From NCBI GenBank assembly GCA_002189035.1, contig NEEC01000002.1, positions 5,913,001-5,977,000 on the forward strand: a stretch of DNA of 64,000 nucleotides. The letters are read 5' to 3'. The notes under the pieces were generated by a model that did not search any database, was not told the origin of the DNA, and saw only the letters and a program-made list of their open reading frames with translations. The translations under genes were made by a program, and so were the position numbers. This document shows, one piece after another, positions 59,381 to 64,000 of the stretch. How positions within the stretch are numbered: position 1 is the stretch's first letter; each line of letters begins with the position of its first letter. Origin of the DNA: Utricularia gibba (lineage: Eukaryota > Streptophyta > Magnoliopsida > Lamiales > Lentibulariaceae).

Positions 59381-59386
59381 TATATA
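59381..59386 (+). promoter_or_regulatory. TATA box of the OCT gene
   Basis: TATATA 45 bp before the ATG at 59431. Confidence 0.55.
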
Positions 59387-59430
59387 GATCCGAAGGCTCT
59401 CAGCAAATCGCAGCTGCTTAGGATCTGGTG

Positions 59431-60987
59431 ATGCCGCGGCAGGCGGAGGAGTTCCGCTTCTCGTCCCTCGACGACGCTCTCGAACACTACATCGGAGCGG
59501 TGACATGGAGCCAGCTTCTGCAGGTTGCCATCGTATCACTCGCGTGGTTCTTCGATGCTCAGCAAACCTTCATGGGTATCTTCACCGATGCGCAACCCAA
59601 ATGGGTTTGTCGTGACTCCACCGCTGAATTCCCCTGCAACTCCTCGAGCTCCACGTGTGATCTCCCCCCGGATTCATTTTCTTGGCTGTCGCCGTCTCAG
59701 TCCTCCACGATCTCCACATGGTCGCTCCAGTGCTCGGACGCCATCATCACTGCGCTTCCATCGTCATCTTTCTTCGCCGGAGCTATAGCCGGAGGATTAT
59801 TATTCTCCGCGGTATCGGATACCTTACTTGGCCGGAAAAGAATGCTGGTCCTGAGCTGTTTGTTGCTGTCCGCCGCCGGAGCGATAAGCGCAGCTTCGAT
59901 AAACATATGGATGTATTCCTGTCTCCGATTCATCAGCGGTATCGGCCGCAATATGATCGGAAGTTGCATTCTGGTTCACTCAGCAGAGCTTGTTGGAAAG
60001 AAAATGAGGCCAAGAGTTGGGGTATTTGGATTTGTATCCTTCAGTCTGGGATTCCTCTCGCTTCCATTGATAGCATTTGTGCTGAGAGAGAGATCCTGGA
60101 GACATCTATACCTTTGCACTTGCATCCCCGGCATTCTCTACTGTTTGATTCTCCAACTGTTCGTCGACGAGTCTCCCAGATGGCTGTTTGTGAAGAACAG
60201 GAAGACAGAATTTGCAGAGACCCTGTTGAGAATTTCCTCCCGGGACAGAAGCAGAGCTTGTGTAGCTGATCTAAGGGATTCGATAAACTGGGAGCTTGTG
60301 GAATCGGAAGAAAGCACCAGTTTCTACTCGATCAGGATCTTGTTGCAGGAAAAGTCTGTTCGGAAGAGATTCCTGGTTATCTCCGCCGCCTGCTTCAGTG
60401 TCGGGTTGGCGTACTACGGTTTTCCCTTCTCGCTCGGAAGCCTGTCCCTTAATCTGTACATCGGAGTGGCTTTAAACGCACTGATGGAATTCCCGGGGTC
60501 TCTTTTCACGTACATCTTTGTCGGGAGACTCGACCGGAGAATCGCAATCTTCGGATTGTCGGGTGCGAGCGGCGTCTGCAGTGTGGCAACTGCGGTGGTG
60601 AAGAACGAGAGTCTACAGACGGGGCTTGAGATTGTGGCGTTTACAATCGCCGTGACGGTGGCCAATTTTATTATGATATACGCTTTGGAGCTGTTTCCCA
60701 CGTGTGTGAGAAACTCCGGGATGGCGGCGGCGAGGCTCGCCGTGAACCTCGGCGGTGCTGTGTTTCAGGTGGTGACGGCGGTGGGAAATGGGAATGCTTC
60801 GGTTTCGTTTGTTGTAACCGGAGTCGCTATTTCTTCTTGTGCGGCGCTCGTTTACTGGCTGCCGGAGACGAGGGGTAGACAATGGAACGACCTCATTGAG
60901 GAGGAGAAGCAGGAACGACAAGGCTACCAATGCGTTCAGACAACCATAGAGGACGATGAGGGTAATAACGGAATTATCAGACGCTAA
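59431..60987 (+). CDS. Organic cation/carnitine transporter-like MFS protein (OCT)
   Basis: Major facilitator superfamily carrier of the plant OCT group, similar to AtOCT1, which moves carnitine and cations across the plasma membrane. Single exon, 518 residues. The N-terminus (LDDALEHYIGAVTWSQLLQVAIVSLAWFF) leads into the first membrane helix. A Cys-rich extracellular loop follows (CRDSTAEFPCNSSSSTCDLPP), typical of OCTs. MFS motifs: DTLLGRKRML (loop 2-3), RFISGIGRN, DESPRWLFVKN after helix 6, a GRLDRRIA-type loop 8-9, and YWLPETRGRQWND at the end of helix 12. About 12 membrane helices in total. The ATG at 59431 is preceded by an in-frame GTG only. The substrate is not determined by sequence. 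Confidence 0.92.
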   Translation: MPRQAEEFRFSSLDDALEHYIGAVTWSQLLQVAIVSLAWFFDAQQTFMGIFTDAQPKWVCRDSTAEFPCNSSSSTCDLPPDSFSWLSPSQSSTISTWSLQCSDAIITALPSSSFFAGAIAGGLLFSAVSDTLLGRKRMLVLSCLLLSAAGAISAASINIWMYSCLRFISGIGRNMIGSCILVHSAELVGKKMRPRVGVFGFVSFSLGFLSLPLIAFVLRERSWRHLYLCTCIPGILYCLILQLFVDESPRWLFVKNRKTEFAETLLRISSRDRSRACVADLRDSINWELVESEESTSFYSIRILLQEKSVRKRFLVISAACFSVGLAYYGFPFSLGSLSLNLYIGVALNALMEFPGSLFTYIFVGRLDRRIAIFGLSGASGVCSVATAVVKNESLQTGLEIVAFTIAVTVANFIMIYALELFPTCVRNSGMAAARLAVNLGGAVFQVVTAVGNGNASVSFVVTGVAISSCAALVYWLPETRGRQWNDLIEEEKQERQGYQCVQTTIEDDEGNNGIIRR

Positions 60988-62656
60988 AATTTCGAATTGT
61001 ACTTGAACATGTTCTGAACGAACCCTAATCCCAATTTTGCTCACGGACCACTAAACCCACCGTTTCCTGATCAAACCCCATACGTAACTCTTCGTTCGCC
61101 GCCGCCGCTGTCTCCACGCTGCAAAACTCCGGTAACGGTGACTACAATTAAAGAACATCAAATTTTGAAAACACAAATTCGAAGTAAATGTAGGCGCATC
61201 TGAATGCATCGGCCAAATCAAATAGAAGGGGATGCCAGAATCTCAGCGCCAGAATTCCGATATCGGCAACGTTCAGCGCTGTGTGCACAATTAAATGTGC
61301 AACAGTGACTCTAATTTGTTGCCTTGAAACAAATAGATCGATTCAAAATCAAAGGCTCAGATACGAAGGATTTAGTCAAATCAACGAGCCGTAATGCAGG
61401 CTCTCATCGTTTGATGGTATAGTTTATGTAACTTCATCGCCAAAAGCAAAAACAAATCAAATCATGAAAAAAAGAGTGATCGAATCGCGGACACAGGGAG
61501 ACCTCAGAAGGTAAATTTTGAAACATCACCAAAAACCTCTGGAAGAGATCAATGCTCAGATGGTACGGACAATTCAGATAGCATCACCGGCATCCCTCCG
61601 CCGACACATAGATTTGAAGGACGGTATGTTCTAGTAACAACATTTTGGGGTGTGTCTAGAGATGGAGGCGCTACTGGTCAGATATAAAAAGAAACAGACG
61701 GAAACCCTACTAGATGATTTGGTCTACAAATTACTGGAATGCCCTCAGTGGGGGTTTACCGGGCCACGGGCTGGATACTGGGCCAACTCAGATCGCGGGG
61801 CGTTGTGGACTGGCCCCAATGATAAGTTACTGAGAGCCCAAAACTCCATATGAGCCCACTTTCAGATTTGAATGAATTTTTATAATTTATTTAAATAATT
61901 ATGTTCACTTTTTAAAAATTTAATCTTTAACGATTTTGTAATAAAATTAAAAGTTCAAATTCTATAATTAACTTTAAAAATTATTAATTTTTTTAATTTC
62001 TATTTCAATAATTATATAAGATATTAATTATATTATTTATTATTTTATATTTTTAAAAATATATTTATAATATAATATAATATTATATAATAATTTAATA
62101 TATTAAAATATATAATATATATTTTATTTTATTAAATTTTATAAAATAATTTTATGTTGGTCTATAAAATAATTTACAATTTTAAAATGAACTTATTCAA
62201 ATAATCTTAAAATTAATTATATTTTAAAAAATATGAATACAATTTCAAATTATAGAATAATTTTTTAATTTTTAATTAATTCTAAATTAGATAGGAAAGA
62301 ATTTTAATTAATAAATTGCTATAAACATTTTAAAATATTAAATTTAAGTAATTATTTTATTTCTTATAAAAATACTAAAATGTGATTTTTTTTTGTTGTT
62401 CATTACTCATTGTATTATGATAAAAATTGACAAAAAAACCTGACTTAGCCAACCCAACAAAATGTAATCTTGATTTTGTAAGTGTGGCTTATGGGGTGTG
62501 TGTGTGCCTGAGAATCATCGAGTTATCTTCAACGCCACCCTCTTGACGATAAGAGACGACACTCTGCTGCCCACAGATCCTCATCATCACTCCATTTCGA
62601 TTATCCCTCTCGTTCCTCGATCAATCTCACTCGTTTCCCACAAATAATCTGAAGGA
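60988..62656. other. Intergenic
   Basis: OCT 3' region, a mixed-composition stretch at 61030-61860, then an AT-rich repeat (61900-62290) and the PGK promoter and leader. On the minus strand 61148-61342 is open for 64 codons with a hydrophobic stretch (VTVAHLIVHTALNVADIGIL) but has no start codon and is not recognised. Confidence 0.55.
61900..62290. repeat. AT-rich dispersed repeat, copy 2
   Basis: Similar in order of motifs to 57540-57910. Noncoding, boundaries not defined. Confidence 0.4.
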
Positions 62657-64000
62657 ATGGCGTCTACGGCCGCGTCTCTTGTCTTCTGTGGAATTCCCAA
62701 GAGTTCTGGGTCCGCGGCCATGGCTTCCCAGACCTTCCCCACAACGCGCTTTTACGGGAAGTCACGTCTGGGGTTCTCCGCCGGAGCCGCTGACCCACTT
62801 CTCGCCCAGGTCGTATCTACGAAGCAGGTGTCTTTCAAGTCAAAGCCTGTGAGGGGAGTTGTTTCCATGGCGAAGAAGAGCGTCGGCGATCTATCTGCCG
62901 TCGATCTTAAAGGGAAGAGGGTGTTTGTGAGGGCTGATCTCAATGTCCCACTCGATGATAGCCAGAATATTACTGATGATACGAGGATTAGAGCTGCGGT
63001 GCCCACCATCAAGCATTTGATCAGTAATGGAGCCAAAGTCATCCTTTCTAGCCACTTGGTGAGTTTGTTTGCGCAATATTCTTTTCAATTTTGTGTGGTT
63101 TCCTTGAATCCTTGATTCTAGAAAATGATGGCAAGTGAACTCTGGATTGCTCTCAGTTTCCGTAGGCAGCGTACCAAGTGTTTTAGTGACTTAGTCAAGA
63201 TTCTATAATTAGTTAGAAAATGTAAAGTGCTTCATTTAGCTTAACTCAGACTTATCTGCATTTTCTTGCAAAGTCACACATTTAGTTCTTTGCTCGTAGC
63301 CGTAAGTTGTGTGCTTTCCTCAGTTGAAGTATGAAGCTTGATTTTTGCTTGTTGCTCAGGGAAGACCAAAAGGTGTCACCCCAAAATACAGCCTCGCACC
63401 TCTTGTCCCCAGACTATCTGAACTGCTGGGAATTCAGGTAACTTTACTAGTCGAAAGTTTCAATCTTGAGAGTAAGGAAAGTGAAGATGAGATCTCAATA
63501 ATTCATTTTTCGCGTGATTCAACATGGGATTACAATGTGGCTGACTGCCTCAGGTTGTGAAAGCGGACGACTGCATCGGCCCAGAGGTTGAAAGCCTGGT
63601 GGCCTCGTTGCCGGATGGTGGGGTTCTCCTTCTTGAGAACGTGAGATTTTACAAGGAGGAAGAGAAGAATGAGCCCGAGTTTGCTCAAAAGCTTGCCTCA
63701 TTAGCAGATTTATACGTAAATGATGCATTTGGTACTGCACACAGAGCACATGCGTCCACTGAGGGAGTCACAAAGTTCTTGAAGCCTTCCGTTGCTGGTT
63801 TCCTTCTGCAGAAGGTTTCGTATAGCTACCTTCTTTGATGTTGAAAATGTGGTATTTTGGTTTCTCATCAGCTTTTCTGGATATCACAATCTAGGAACTA
63901 GACTACCTTGTTGGTGCCGTTTCTAGCCCCAAAAGGCCGTTTGCCGCCATAGTGGGTGGTTCCAAGGTGTCTTCCAAGATCGGAGTGATCGAGTCACTTC
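62657..64000 (+). CDS. PGK1: Chloroplast phosphoglycerate kinase (3' end outside window)
   Basis: Calvin-cycle/glycolytic enzyme interconverting 3-phosphoglycerate plus ATP and 1,3-bisphosphoglycerate plus ADP. Four exons so far: 62657-63058, 63360-63437, 63554-63814, 63895 to the end. A plastid transit peptide is visible: the first 70 or so residues are rich in Ser, Ala and Lys ([19 protein letters not shown] to [12 protein letters not shown]). The mature part shows [86 protein letters not shown] and [20 protein letters not shown]. These are substrate-binding blocks of the N-domain. The nucleotide-binding C-domain lies beyond the window. Confidence 0.96.

Larger units (their letters stand above)
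58132..59430. other. Divergent interval between bHLH and OCT genes
   Basis: bHLH promoter (to about 58340), AT-rich DNA with MITE copy 3 (58797-59015), a GC-rich island with a 79-codon minus-strand frame (59031-59270), and a 23-bp tandem repeat just before the OCT promoter. Confidence 0.55.

Noticed and set aside
1-64000. Aldolase and phosphoglycerate kinase in one window as a glycolytic gene cluster
   Set aside because: They lie 61 kb apart with many unrelated genes between, and one is cytosolic while the other is plastidial. Coincidence is the simplest view.
1-64000. CRISPR arrays, rRNA or tRNA genes, organelle DNA insertions
   Set aside because: No spaced direct repeats, no recognisable tRNA or rRNA blocks and no organelle gene fragments were seen on reading. 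A tRNA scan was not possible here.

Overview
The window is nuclear genomic DNA from a flowering plant, probably a eudicot. Gene islands carry GT-AG introns, AT-rich introns and plant-only families (MRS2 magnesium channels, fasciclin-like AGPs, NHL proteins, trihelix and bHLH factors, DUF547 and GTD-binding proteins). They are separated by very AT-rich spacers with small transposon relics. Remnants of R1-type NLR genes weakly suggest an asterid; the species cannot be fixed from sequence alone. Most genes are multi-exon, so exon joins were worked out from splice sites, reading frame and family signatures. Coordinates give the coding span and exon ends are listed in the evidence.

Layout. 0-1.4 kb: 3' part of cytosolic fructose-bisphosphate aldolase (+). 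2.7-4.0 kb: trihelix factor (-) with a GC-AG intron. 6.4-9.0 kb: nuclear-encoded organellar group II intron maturase (-), head to head with ribosomal protein eS17 (+, 9.8 kb). 11.0-17.2 kb: two tandem MRS2/CorA-type Mg2+ transporter genes (-). The first has a one-base frameshift near its N-terminus. The second has lost the GMN signature. 19.0-20.2 kb: PUB22/23-like U-box E3 ligase (-). 22.4 kb: NHL/LEA2 membrane protein (+). 24.5-26.4 kb: GTD-binding (myosin-binding) protein (+). 27.1-28.9 kb: F-box/JmjC protein like JMJ22 (+). 29.8-32.0 kb: two-FAS1 fasciclin-like AGP (+). 32.2-34.6 kb: DUF547 protein (-). 35.4-36.9 kb: decayed R1-type NLR (-). 37.3-39.7 kb: queuine tRNA-ribosyltransferase subunit QTRT2 (+). 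40.1-41.1 kb: two-domain LEA2 protein (-). 43.3-48.2 kb: FAN1 nuclease, about 15 exons (-). 48.8-49.9 kb: a 1.1-kb foldback element with a 10-bp flanking direct repeat. 50.4-53.4 kb: LRR receptor kinase lacking the catalytic Asp (-). 54.0-55.1 kb: RABA5 GTPase (-). 55.4-55.9 kb: second NLR relic (-). 56.4-58.1 kb: a five-exon bHLH gene (-) with only short open frames. 59.4-61.0 kb: organic cation/carnitine transporter-like MFS protein (+). 62.7 kb to the end: 5' part of chloroplast phosphoglycerate kinase (+).

There is no operon-like logic and the neighbours serve unrelated pathways. The clearest local relationships are the tandem MRS2 duplication, the shared nMAT/eS17 promoter interval rich in site II elements, and NLR debris from the same R1-like class at two places. 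The most unusual structures are the foldback element and the diverged MRS2 pair.
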